Shown in pieces: positions 52,272 to 60,290 of a DNA stretch of 64,000 nt. Both the position numbers and the translations under genes were made by a program. Position 1 is the stretch's first letter; each line of letters begins with the position of its first letter. Origin of the DNA: Sporomusaceae bacterium (GTDB lineage Bacteria; Bacillota; Negativicutes; Sporomusales; UBA7701); assembly GCA_031460455.1 (NCBI GenBank), contig JAVKTQ010000008.1:91214-155213 (forward strand), in the 5' to 3' direction. The notes under the pieces were generated by a model. The model made no database searches and had not been told where the DNA came from. It saw only the letters and a program-made list of their open reading frames with translations.

Positions 52272-53294
52272 GTGCTTGCCGTAATTGACTGCGGTACAAC
52301 CAATACCCGCGTGTATATACTGACCGAAGAGGGCGGCATCGCCGGGCAGAGCGCCGAAAAGGTCGGCGTCAGAGACGTTGCCTCCACGGGGACGAAACAA
52401 GTACTGCAAGAGGGAATCAAAAAGGCTTTCTTGCAGGCGATCAATCACGCCGGTGTAGAATTGAGCCAAGTCAGGTTCGCCATTGCATCAGGGATGATAA
52501 CTTCAGAGATCGGTTTGATCGACCTGCCTCACCTCGTTGCACCGGCCGGACTGGACGAGCTGGCGGCAAGCGTTAAGACGGTCAAGGATCAAAGCGTTTT
52601 TCCCCTCGACGTGCCAGTAGTATTTGTGCGCGGCATCCGCAACGCGGTCGGGGAAGGTAGGGGGCTTGGACTATTGCGGCAGATGGACTTCATGCGTGGC
52701 GAGGAGGTGCAGGTTATGGGCATCCTGGCCGACCGCAGGCCCAAACTTCCTTTCAACGTCGTCGTGCTCAGTTCCCACACCAAACTCATCAACGTCAACG
52801 AGCGAGGCCAGATTACCGGCAGTATCACAACAATAAGCGGTCAATTCTACGAGGCACTGCAATCCACCTCGATCGGCAAATCGATCCGGCCGGCAACAAC
52901 CGTCGAGCCGGTCGGCGGTTATCCGCTCACCGATATTGTGAACGCTGCTTCCGAAAGCGTGACCAAAGCGGGTTTCTTGCGCACGATGCTGATGCCGCGC
53001 TTCATGCAGGTCTTGATAAGTACGAACTGGGCTGAAAGGCAGCAATTCGTGGATGCGGCGATCGCCGCGTGCGACATGGAGATTTTCGCCGAATTCGGGC
53101 GGCTAGGGTTTCCCAACAACGTGCCGTATTTGCTTGTCGGCCACAAGGAACGGTGTGAGATATACGAGTTGTTGCTCAAGAGGACTTTCGGTCCTGAATG
53201 TGAGGTCGAATACATATACGACCAGGCCGAGATCGATAGGTTTACCGTCACCGGGGCGTTCGCCGTCGCCGACAAGGTGAACCCCGATAATTAG
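52272..53294 (+). CDS. dgoK: 2-dehydro-3-deoxygalactonokinase
   Basis: 340 residues, ASKHA-type kinase: IDCGTTNTRVYI near the N-terminus and a DgoK-like SGMITSEIGL and LSSHTKLINV. It phosphorylates 2-keto-3-deoxygalactonate in the galactonate branch. GTG start after GGAGG, three bases after the aldolase stop. Together with the KDPG-type aldolase it would give pyruvate and glyceraldehyde phosphate. Confidence 0.87.
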   Translation: MLAVIDCGTTNTRVYILTEEGGIAGQSAEKVGVRDVASTGTKQVLQEGIKKAFLQAINHAGVELSQVRFAIASGMITSEIGLIDLPHLVAPAGLDELAASVKTVKDQSVFPLDVPVVFVRGIRNAVGEGRGLGLLRQMDFMRGEEVQVMGILADRRPKLPFNVVVLSSHTKLINVNERGQITGSITTISGQFYEALQSTSIGKSIRPATTVEPVGGYPLTDIVNAASESVTKAGFLRTMLMPRFMQVLISTNWAERQQFVDAAIAACDMEIFAEFGRLGFPNNVPYLLVGHKERCEIYELLLKRTFGPECEVEYIYDQAEIDRFTVTGAFAVADKVNPDN

Positions 53295-53346
53295 AGGCGA
53301 TTGCCGGCATTGCCGGATACGCGAAAAAAACGAGGAGGTAGATTTT

Positions 53347-54330
53347 ATGCTCAGGAAGGGTATTGTCGTCGCGATGCTGCTGGTCTTCGTTCTCGCAGCC
53401 GTAGGCTGTGGAGGCACTCAGAAGACCGAGGCACCAAAGTTTCCCACCAAGGCGATAAGCATTATCGTACCGTTTGCCGCCGGCGGAGGTACGGACGCAG
53501 TCGCCCGCTCGATAGCGAAGTATGCCGAGCCAGTTTTCGGTCAGCCGGTAACGGTTGTGAACAAGGTTGGTGCCAACGGCGCCACGGGCATGACTGAGGG
53601 AGTCAATTCTCCCGCCGACGGCTATATGGTCACGATGGTAACCGTCGAAACGGTCACCAACCCCATCCAGGGCAACGTTAAATGGAAGCCGACGGATTTC
53701 AAGGCTGTCATGCAGGTCAACTCCGACGCTTCGGCGGTCACCGTACCGGTGGATAGCCCGTTCAAAACTCTTCAGGATCTGCTGAAAGCGGCCAAGGAAA
53801 AGCCGGGCACCCTTAAGGTCGGCACCGTTGCCCCGGGAGCGATCTGGCACACTGCCGGTCTCGGACTTCAGGAAAAAGCTGATGTCAAATTCAATCTTGT
53901 TCCTTATCCGGGCGGCGCCGCCCCGATAATCACCGACCTGCTCGGCGGACACCTCGATGCCACAACTGTTAGCGCCGCCGAGGTAAGCCAGCACGTCAAG
54001 GCAGGCAAACTCCGCATCCTGGCTGTTCTCGCCCCCGAGCGGCTGAAAGGATTCCCCAATATACCCACCGCCAAAGAACAGGGCGTGGATGTTGCCGTTG
54101 CGACGTGGCGCGGTCTCGCCGTCCCCGCCAAGACTCCCGATGCAGTCGTCAAGACTCTGCACGACGGCTTCAAAAAATCTATGGACGACCCCAAATTTAT
54201 CGAGTTTATGGAAAAAGGCAACTTCGGCATGACGTACCGGGATAGCGCAGGCTTCCAAAAATACATGGACGAGCAGACGAAATTCTTTGAGCCGCTGCTG
54301 CAGAAGGCCGGTTTGACTAAGAAGCAATAA
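53347..54330 (+). CDS. tctC: TctC-type substrate-binding lipoprotein
   Basis: 327 residues with a lipoprotein signal (VFVLAAVGCGG, Cys about 21) and the Bug/TctC fold (ISIIVPFAAGGGTDAVAR; YPGGAAPIITDLLGGHLD). It captures the substrate outside the membrane for TctAB. It lies downstream of dgoK rather than next to tctA, and ends before a hairpin. Substrate unknown. Confidence 0.92.
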   Translation: MLRKGIVVAMLLVFVLAAVGCGGTQKTEAPKFPTKAISIIVPFAAGGGTDAVARSIAKYAEPVFGQPVTVVNKVGANGATGMTEGVNSPADGYMVTMVTVETVTNPIQGNVKWKPTDFKAVMQVNSDASAVTVPVDSPFKTLQDLLKAAKEKPGTLKVGTVAPGAIWHTAGLGLQEKADVKFNLVPYPGGAAPIITDLLGGHLDATTVSAAEVSQHVKAGKLRILAVLAPERLKGFPNIPTAKEQGVDVAVATWRGLAVPAKTPDAVVKTLHDGFKKSMDDPKFIEFMEKGNFGMTYRDSAGFQKYMDEQTKFFEPLLQKAGLTKKQ

Positions 54331-54336
54331 CAATCG

Positions 54337-54369
54337 GAGGCGGCCCTATCCTTAGAATGGGGCCGCCTC
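54337..54369 (+). terminator. hairpin after tctC
   Basis: GAGGCGGCCC / GGGCCGCCTC, a perfect 10-bp stem with a 13-base loop, 6 bases after the stop. No T run follows. Confidence 0.6.
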
Positions 54370-54415
54370 GCTCATGCCGCCCAGTGAAGTATTTCACTAA
54401 GCCGGGCCAATTGCC

Positions 54416-54444
54416 TTGACGAATAAGCGAATATAAAGTAAATT
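54416..54444 (+). promoter_or_regulatory. promoter of the LacI-family regulator gene
   Basis: TTGACG (54416-54421), 17-base spacer, TAAATT (54439-54444), facing the regulator start 50 bases downstream. Confidence 0.6.
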
Positions 54445-54493
54445 TGTAGAAGAAAATTTCGTTGAGGACAATCTCCCAGCAAGGAGCAAGCCG

Positions 54494-55516
54494 ATGAATG
54501 TCCGGATGGTCGACGTGGCCCGTAAGGCCGGCGTGTCGAAAAGCACGGTATCGCAATTTCTGAACGGCCGCTTCGATTACATGAGTGCCGAGACGAGAGA
54601 CCGCATCAAACAGGCGGTTGACGAACTGGGATTCGTGCCGAACGCTCTGGCCCGCAGCTTGAAAAAGAAGCAGACCTACACGATTGCCACGATCGTATCG
54701 AATATATTGAATCCTTTTTCCACGGCCACGACCCGGGGAGCAGAGGACTGCTGCAACAAGAACGGCTTTGATCTCATCCTCTGCAACGCCGACGACAGGC
54801 CGGCCAAAGAGAAAGAATATATCGAGACGCTGGTGGCGAAACAAGTTGACGGGCTTATCGTCAGTACCACTGAGAAAAACAACGACCTGCTTTACACCGT
54901 CAACAAGCGGACGCCGATAACGATCCTGGGACGCAGCGTGCCGAATCTCAATTGCGACACGGTCAGGGTCGACAGCCGCGCCGGCATCAAACTGGCAGTT
55001 GAACATCTGGTCGGACTGGGTCACCGCCGGCTGGCGCTGTTCGTCCTGCCGCACCAGGAGGTCAACGTGTCGCCACGACGCGAAAGGGTTCTGGCTTTTC
55101 GCGAAATGGCGGGTGAGTTCGGGCTTCCGCTACGTCCGGAGTGGATAGTCGAGGTCAGCAACCGGAGCGAGGAAGCGCTGGCCGAAACCGTGCGGGGTGT
55201 TTTGGCTGCCCCTGAGCCGCCGACGGCGTTTATCGGTGCCAACGACCTGATGTCTATCGCATTGTTTAAAGCGGTGAAAAGGCAACTGGGGTTGAGAATC
55301 CCCGAGGATATAGCCCTGCTGAGCTTCGACGACTGGGAGTGGGCAAACCTGCTGGACCCGCCGATAACCGTAGTCGCGCAGCCAGCCTATGAGATGGGAT
55401 ATATGGCGGCTGAGTTGGTGATAAAAAGAATCCGTGAGAAGACGGCGGAATATAAGTCTCAATTCATGATGTACCAACCTGAATTGATAGTCAGACATTC
55501 CTGCGGCGAAAAATGA
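54494..55516 (+). CDS. LacI-family repressor of sugar-acid catabolism
   Basis: 340 residues: LacI helix-turn-helix VRMVDVARKAGVSKSTVSQFLN at 3-24, then a periplasmic-binding-protein-like sensor (GLIVSTTEKNNDLL; ALLSFDDWEWANLL). Three operators with the core AAACCGNTTTAGTAAA occur near the tct, FAH and eda genes and probably bind this protein. The core resembles KdgR-type sites, so a KDG-related inducer is likely but unproven. It has its own promoter. Confidence 0.87.
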   Translation: MNVRMVDVARKAGVSKSTVSQFLNGRFDYMSAETRDRIKQAVDELGFVPNALARSLKKKQTYTIATIVSNILNPFSTATTRGAEDCCNKNGFDLILCNADDRPAKEKEYIETLVAKQVDGLIVSTTEKNNDLLYTVNKRTPITILGRSVPNLNCDTVRVDSRAGIKLAVEHLVGLGHRRLALFVLPHQEVNVSPRRERVLAFREMAGEFGLPLRPEWIVEVSNRSEEALAETVRGVLAAPEPPTAFIGANDLMSIALFKAVKRQLGLRIPEDIALLSFDDWEWANLLDPPITVVAQPAYEMGYMAAELVIKRIREKTAEYKSQFMMYQPELIVRHSCGEK

Positions 55517-55534
55517 GAACACGGCTGACATAGA

Positions 55535-55563
55535 AAGGGCGCTTTTTAGCGCCTTATTTTTTT
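55535..55563 (+). terminator. terminator after the LacI-family gene
   Basis: AAGGGCGC / GCGCCTT stem with one bulge, followed by a long T run. Confidence 0.88.
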
Positions 55564-55645
55564 GTGGCGGAAGGAAGAATTACGGAAATTTTCTTTCAAA
55601 GGTGGCAGGAATTCTTCGCCAGAAACAGAAGTGAATAGTATCTAT

Positions 55646-55673
55646 AAACCGGTTTAGTAAAACGGTTTATAAA
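55646..55673. promoter_or_regulatory. LacI-type operator and -10 element before the FAH gene
   Basis: AAACCGGTTTAGTAAAACGG starts a near-palindromic 23-base site (55646-55668) running into TATAAA. Same word as at 49218 and 56512. Confidence 0.72.
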
Positions 55674-55700
55674 GAACTTATGTCAAAAGGAGGTGAGACA

Positions 55701-56471
55701 ATGAACTTGTACAGGTTTTCCTACAAGGGGAAGGAGAGTTGGGGCGCGCTCGAACAGGGGATGCTTCGCGTACTGAGCGGCGACGTTGTCGAGGGAGACG
55801 CGACGCCATCCGCGGAGTTGGTCGCGTTTGCCGACGCAGAGCTGCTTTGTCCGGTCAAGCAGCCGTCGAAAATCATCGGTGTTGGACTAAATTACAAATC
55901 GGTGGCGGCTGCTAAAGGTGTAGAATTGCCGTCCGAACCGACCATTTTTCTCAAACCGCCTTCGTCGGTCGTCGGCCCGGGGCAAAGTATCGTCGTACCG
56001 AGCATCGTGAAGAACCCGGCTTTTGAAGTGGAACTCGCCGTTGTGATGGGCCGCAAGGCGAAGAATGTGGCTGCCGGGAAAGCGCTTGACTATGTTTTCG
56101 GCTATACCTTGGGGAACGATGTCACCGCGAAAGACCATATGATCAAGGGTCAACCCTGGACCCGCGGCAAATCCTTTGACACCTTCACCCCGCTCGGACC
56201 ATGCATCGCGACAGCGGATTCCGTCAATCCATACGACGTTCCCCTCATCGCATCGGTCAACGGACACATCAAGCAGAGCGGCAGCACAGGCGACATGATA
56301 TTCGACGTTGCTGCACTGATCGCGTTTATCTCCGGGATAATGACGCTAGAGCCCGGTGACGTCATACTGACCGGTACTTTGCCGGGAAGCGGTGAAATCG
56401 GTATCGGCGACGTTGTGACCCTGTCAAGTCTGTTCATCGGCACAATGGAGAACAAAGTTGTAGCAGGATAA
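55701..56471 (+). CDS. fumarylacetoacetate hydrolase-family protein
   Basis: 256 residues. KIIGVGLNYKSVAAAKG, PTIFLKPPSSVVGPGQ, FEVELAVVMGRKAK and TGTLPGSGEIGIGD are FAH signatures; Glu and Asp residues in FEVELA would bind the metal. Family members hydrolyse or decarboxylate 2-keto acids (diketo-deoxy sugar acids, oxaloacetate). AAGGAGGTGAG sits 6 bases from the ATG. Expression is under the LacI-type site; substrate unknown. Confidence 0.87.
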   Translation: MNLYRFSYKGKESWGALEQGMLRVLSGDVVEGDATPSAELVAFADAELLCPVKQPSKIIGVGLNYKSVAAAKGVELPSEPTIFLKPPSSVVGPGQSIVVPSIVKNPAFEVELAVVMGRKAKNVAAGKALDYVFGYTLGNDVTAKDHMIKGQPWTRGKSFDTFTPLGPCIATADSVNPYDVPLIASVNGHIKQSGSTGDMIFDVAALIAFISGIMTLEPGDVILTGTLPGSGEIGIGDVVTLSSLFIGTMENKVVAG

Positions 56472-56511
56472 CTTGTTTTAAAGATTGATGAAGGGCGGAG
56501 CTTACCATAGT

Positions 56512-56534
56512 AAACCGATTTAGTAAACCGACTG
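56512..56534. promoter_or_regulatory. LacI-type operator before eda
   Basis: AAACCGATTTAGTAAACCG begins a third copy of the operator. It sits just before the GGAGG of the aldolase gene, so it could act as a roadblock or mark an internal promoter. Confidence 0.65.
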
Positions 56535-56546
56535 GAGGTTTGGAAA

Positions 56547-57191
56547 ATGATACCTAAACTACAGGTGCTTTCGCGGATGATCGATTCCGGTCTGGTGGCG
56601 GTTGTGCGGGCCGAGAACGCCGACCAGGCCAAACGGATTGCCGACGCCTGCATCAACGGCGGCGTCGCCGCCATCGAAATCACTTTCACAGTCCCAGGGG
56701 CGGCGGAGGTTATCGGTGAACTCGCCAAAACTTACAAGTCCGGTGAGATCATCCTCGGCGCCGGGACGGTGCTCGACCCCGAGACGGCCCGCGTTGCCAT
56801 CCTGGCCGGAGCCCAGTATGTCGTGTCACCCTCGCTGAACGTAGAAACGATCAAGCTTTGCCACCGCTATCAGGTGCCGGTGATGCCGGGCGCGGCCACC
56901 ATCAAAGAAATCGTCGAGAGCATGGAGGCCGGAGCCGATATCGTCAAAGTGTTCCCCGGCGAGGCTCTTGGGCCGACATTCGTTAAAGCGGTGAAAGGTC
57001 CGCTGCCGCAGGCGCCGCTCATGCCTACCGGCGGGGTGAGCCTGGATAACGTTGCCGAGTGGATTAAGGCTGGCTGCGTGGCCGTCGGCGTAGGCGGCAA
57101 CCTGACAGGCGGGGCTAAGAAGGGCGACTACGAGTCGATAACAGCCATCGCGAAGCAGTTCATCGAAAAAATCCGCCAGGCACGCGGATAA
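56547..57191 (+). CDS. eda: KDPG / 4-hydroxy-2-oxoglutarate aldolase
   Basis: 214 residues. Glu44 in AAIEITFT and Lys134 in DIVKVFPG are the class I catalytic residues; PVMPGAATIKEI and MPTGGV bind substrate. It splits 2-keto-3-deoxy-6-phosphogluconate into pyruvate and glyceraldehyde-3-phosphate. The KDG kinase gene follows in 30 bases, giving a complete lower uronate/Entner-Doudoroff branch. Confidence 0.93.
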   Translation: MIPKLQVLSRMIDSGLVAVVRAENADQAKRIADACINGGVAAIEITFTVPGAAEVIGELAKTYKSGEIILGAGTVLDPETARVAILAGAQYVVSPSLNVETIKLCHRYQVPVMPGAATIKEIVESMEAGADIVKVFPGEALGPTFVKAVKGPLPQAPLMPTGGVSLDNVAEWIKAGCVAVGVGGNLTGGAKKGDYESITAIAKQFIEKIRQARG

Positions 57192-57221
57192 TAGCGACTC
57201 AAGATTTAGGAGGTCATCCAT

Positions 57222-58244
57222 ATGGCAAGAGTGGTATGTTTCGGTGAAATCATGCTTCGTCTCGCGCCGCCCGGCTATCTGCGTTTCGAGCAGGCCAACG
57301 CCTTCGAAGCTGTGTACGGGGGCGGGGAGGCCAACGTCAGCGTGGCGCTCGCCAACTTCGGCGTGGATGCCGCTTTCGTCACCAAACTCCCGGCCAATCC
57401 AATCGGCCAAGCGGCCCTCAACGAGATGCGGCGTTACGGCGTCGACACCGGCGGCATAATCCGCGGCGGCGAGCGGCTGGGGATCTACTTCCTGGAGAAA
57501 GGCGCCTCCCAGCGTCCGTCCAAGGTGGTATACGATCGCAAACTCTCAGCGATTTCCGGCGTCAAGCCTGGCGAGTTCGACTGGCAAAAGATCTTTGCTG
57601 GAGCAGACTGGTTCCATTTCACCGGTATCACGCCGGCGCTCGGCGATAATGTAGCCGAAGTGGTCCTCGAAGCCTGTCAGGCGGCCAAGTCGGCAGGGGT
57701 GACGGTGAGCTGCGACTTAAATTTCCGCAAGAATCTGTGGACGAGCGAGAAGGCCGGCAAGGTGATGGGTTCATTTATGCCATTCGTCAAGGTATTGATC
57801 GCCAACGAGGAGGACGCCGAAAAGGTCTTCGGCATCAAGGCGCCGGCCACGGACATCGCCGGCGGCAAACTCAGCCATGACGGGTACAAATATGTCGCCG
57901 CCCAGCTAAAGGAACGTTTCGGTTTCGAATCGGTCGCCATCACCCTGCGCGGCAGCATCTCGGCCTCGGATAACATGTGGTCGGCGATGCTCTATCATGG
58001 CGGTGAATACTATTTCTCCCGCGAGTACGCCGTCCACATCGTCGACCGGGTAGGCGGCGGCGATTCGTTCGCCGGCGGGCTGATCTACAGCTTCCTGAAC
58101 GGCAAGGAGCCGAAGGAGGCTCTTGAGTTGGCCGTGGCCGCTTCCTGCCTCAAGCATTCCATCGAAGGCGACCACAACCACGTGACACTCGACGAAGTCA
58201 AGACCCTCATGGCCGGCGACGGTTCGGGGCGCGTACAGAGATAA
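57222..58244 (+). CDS. kdgK: 2-dehydro-3-deoxygluconokinase
   Basis: 340 residues, PfkB family: CFGEIMLRLAPPGYLRFEQA at the N-terminus with the substrate-binding GGGEANVSVALANFG, and the catalytic GGGDSFAGGLIYSF near the end. It supplies KDPG to the upstream aldolase. AGGAGG precedes the ATG. It is followed in 15 bases by an RraA-like gene. Confidence 0.93.
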   Translation: MARVVCFGEIMLRLAPPGYLRFEQANAFEAVYGGGEANVSVALANFGVDAAFVTKLPANPIGQAALNEMRRYGVDTGGIIRGGERLGIYFLEKGASQRPSKVVYDRKLSAISGVKPGEFDWQKIFAGADWFHFTGITPALGDNVAEVVLEACQAAKSAGVTVSCDLNFRKNLWTSEKAGKVMGSFMPFVKVLIANEEDAEKVFGIKAPATDIAGGKLSHDGYKYVAAQLKERFGFESVAITLRGSISASDNMWSAMLYHGGEYYFSREYAVHIVDRVGGGDSFAGGLIYSFLNGKEPKEALELAVAASCLKHSIEGDHNHVTLDEVKTLMAGDGSGRVQR

Positions 58245-58259
58245 AAAGGAGGCATTAAA

Positions 58260-58922
58260 ATGGACGAAGCTATGTTGAAAGACATCCGCGAACGCTACAG
58301 CAAGCTTTACTCCGGCGCCATCGCCGACATGCTCGACAAGAAGGGTTACCGCAACCAGGTTCTTCCCTATTACATCACTCCGTTCACTGAGGTCGACAGG
58401 CTTTGCGGCATCGCCTTCACCGGCCAAGGTTACCCATGCGCCGATACCAAGAGCGACGACACCCACCAGCGTCTGGCTATGCTCGACAGCATTACTCCGT
58501 ATACCATTTCGGTATGGGCCTGCGGCGGGCACACAGAAGCCGCCCACTGGGGCGAGATCATGTCCACCGCCGCCCGCGAGCGCGGCTGCCTGGGCGCGGT
58601 GGTAGACGGCGGCGTACGCGACGTACCCTATATTGATGAGATGAAATACCCCGTGTTTGCGAAATTCAAATGCGCCGCCAGCTCGATCGGTCGCTGGTAC
58701 ATCAGGGAATGGCAGGTGCCGGTCAAGATCGGCAATACCGCCGTATACCCGGGGGATTTTGTTTTCGGCGACACCGACGGGGTTGTTGTCGTGCCCAAGG
58801 ATATCATCATGGAAGTGCTCGTGGACGCCGAGGACGTTTTTGTCCGCGAGGGCGGCATGCGTCGCGAACTGCGCGCCGGTGTTTCGGTCACGGAAGCCTA
58901 TAAAAAATACGGGTCATTATAG
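58260..58922 (+). CDS. RraA-like aldolase/decarboxylase family protein
   Basis: 220 residues with GAVVDGGVRDVPYID and a preceding HWGEIMSTAARERG, the RraA/HMG-aldolase fold. In catabolic operons these proteins usually act as oxaloacetate decarboxylases or 4-hydroxy-4-methyl-2-oxoglutarate-type aldolases rather than RNase E inhibitors. AAAGGAGG lies before the ATG. Likely part of the sugar-acid operon. Confidence 0.85.
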   Translation: MDEAMLKDIRERYSKLYSGAIADMLDKKGYRNQVLPYYITPFTEVDRLCGIAFTGQGYPCADTKSDDTHQRLAMLDSITPYTISVWACGGHTEAAHWGEIMSTAARERGCLGAVVDGGVRDVPYIDEMKYPVFAKFKCAASSIGRWYIREWQVPVKIGNTAVYPGDFVFGDTDGVVVVPKDIIMEVLVDAEDVFVREGGMRRELRAGVSVTEAYKKYGSL

Positions 58923-58934
58923 GAGGGGTTAAGA

Positions 58935-60212
58935 GTGGAGTCAATCCAAACCGTTCTTCTTCTTGCCGTGTACGTCGGCTTGGTCATTTTCGCTATGCGC
59001 GGCGGCAACCTGATCTTCGGCTTCATCGTCTCCGCGCTGGCCTGGGCTGTCATCGGCCAGGTTCCCTACATGGTAACTATCACCGACGTCATCCAGAAAG
59101 GGGCGGAAAGCTACGGACCTACCGCCATTGTGGTTATCTTCGGCAGCTGGTTTGGACGCATGCTGGTCGAGACCGGCATCGCAGGTTCTCTCATCCGGCG
59201 GGCGGTCGAGCTGGGCGGCGACAAGCCGCTGGTCACGACCGTGCTCGTGGCGCTTGTGACGACCTTCATCTTCACGAGCACCTTCGGGGTGGGCGCGGTC
59301 ATCGCTATCGGCGTCATCGCCCTGCCGGTGTTGCTCTCCATCGGCGTGCCCGAGAGGGTCGCCGTCCCCGCTTTCACTATGTCCATCGGCGCGGCTATGT
59401 ATATTAACCAGGTACTCTTCAAGCAGATCGTCATGTTTTTTCCGGCGAACTCGGTGCCGTTTAACGGGCCTTACTTCACCTTCGGGGTTACGGCGATGGC
59501 GATCTCAATCTTAATAATAGTCCTTATGCTCATCTTCAACCTTTCGCTGCGTAAGCCGGCGAAAGCGTGGGCCGTTACCTCACCCCAGGTCAACGTAACG
59601 CATGTGCCGTTTTTTGCCTATATCGTACCAGCCGTGCCTGTTATCATGGCCGTTGCGTTCAACTGGCCGCCGCTGCCTGGCATGATCCTCGCCATTCTCC
59701 TTACCCTGGTGACAACCAATAAGCTTCTGCCCTGGAACAACGCCCAGTCGATCCTGCTTCGCTCGCTTAAGGATGGCACTACCGACGTCGCCCTGCTGCT
59801 CGGCATGCTGTTCATGCTGGCCATGTTCGGTGCCGCCGCCGGCAAGGTGGCAGGCATCTTCAAGGCTGTCCTCGGGCCGTTCATCCCCACTGATCCCTGG
59901 ACGGTCGCCGTCGCCTTCGGCGTGCTGGCGCCGCTCGGCCTGTTCCGCGGTCCGCTGATGGCCTGGGGCGCGGGTAGCGCCACCATCGCCATCCTCGTCG
60001 GCATGAACCTTTTCCCGCCGGCGCTGCTACTGCCGCTTGTCTATGTACCGACTATCTCGATGGCGATCGCCATGTGCCCCACCCAGTCCTGGAACCTGTG
60101 GGCCATCAGCTACAGCAAGCTGGCTATCACCGAGCACCTGAAGACAGGGGTGGCCTGGGCCTGGCTGACGGTCATTGTTAACGCGTTGCTCGCCGTTTAC
60201 ATGTTCAAGTAA
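58935..60212 (+). CDS. GntP/CitMHS-like organic acid transporter
   Basis: 425 residues with about 11-12 membrane helices (for example ILIIVLMLIFNLSL, ILAILLTLVTTNKLL), of the ion-transporter superfamily. GTG start after AGGAGGGG, 12 bases after the RraA-like gene. It stands immediately before a hydantoinase/oxoprolinase gene, so a cyclic amide or related acid is also a possible substrate. Specificity cannot be read from sequence. Confidence 0.8.
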   Translation: MESIQTVLLLAVYVGLVIFAMRGGNLIFGFIVSALAWAVIGQVPYMVTITDVIQKGAESYGPTAIVVIFGSWFGRMLVETGIAGSLIRRAVELGGDKPLVTTVLVALVTTFIFTSTFGVGAVIAIGVIALPVLLSIGVPERVAVPAFTMSIGAAMYINQVLFKQIVMFFPANSVPFNGPYFTFGVTAMAISILIIVLMLIFNLSLRKPAKAWAVTSPQVNVTHVPFFAYIVPAVPVIMAVAFNWPPLPGMILAILLTLVTTNKLLPWNNAQSILLRSLKDGTTDVALLLGMLFMLAMFGAAAGKVAGIFKAVLGPFIPTDPWTVAVAFGVLAPLGLFRGPLMAWGAGSATIAILVGMNLFPPALLLPLVYVPTISMAIAMCPTQSWNLWAISYSKLAITEHLKTGVAWAWLTVIVNALLAVYMFK

Positions 60213-60290
60213 GCTAGCTTTGATGCAAAAGGAACAAGCGTGTGCGCCGCCTTTACCGGCGGCGCACGATGGCAGCAAGGAGTGAACACC

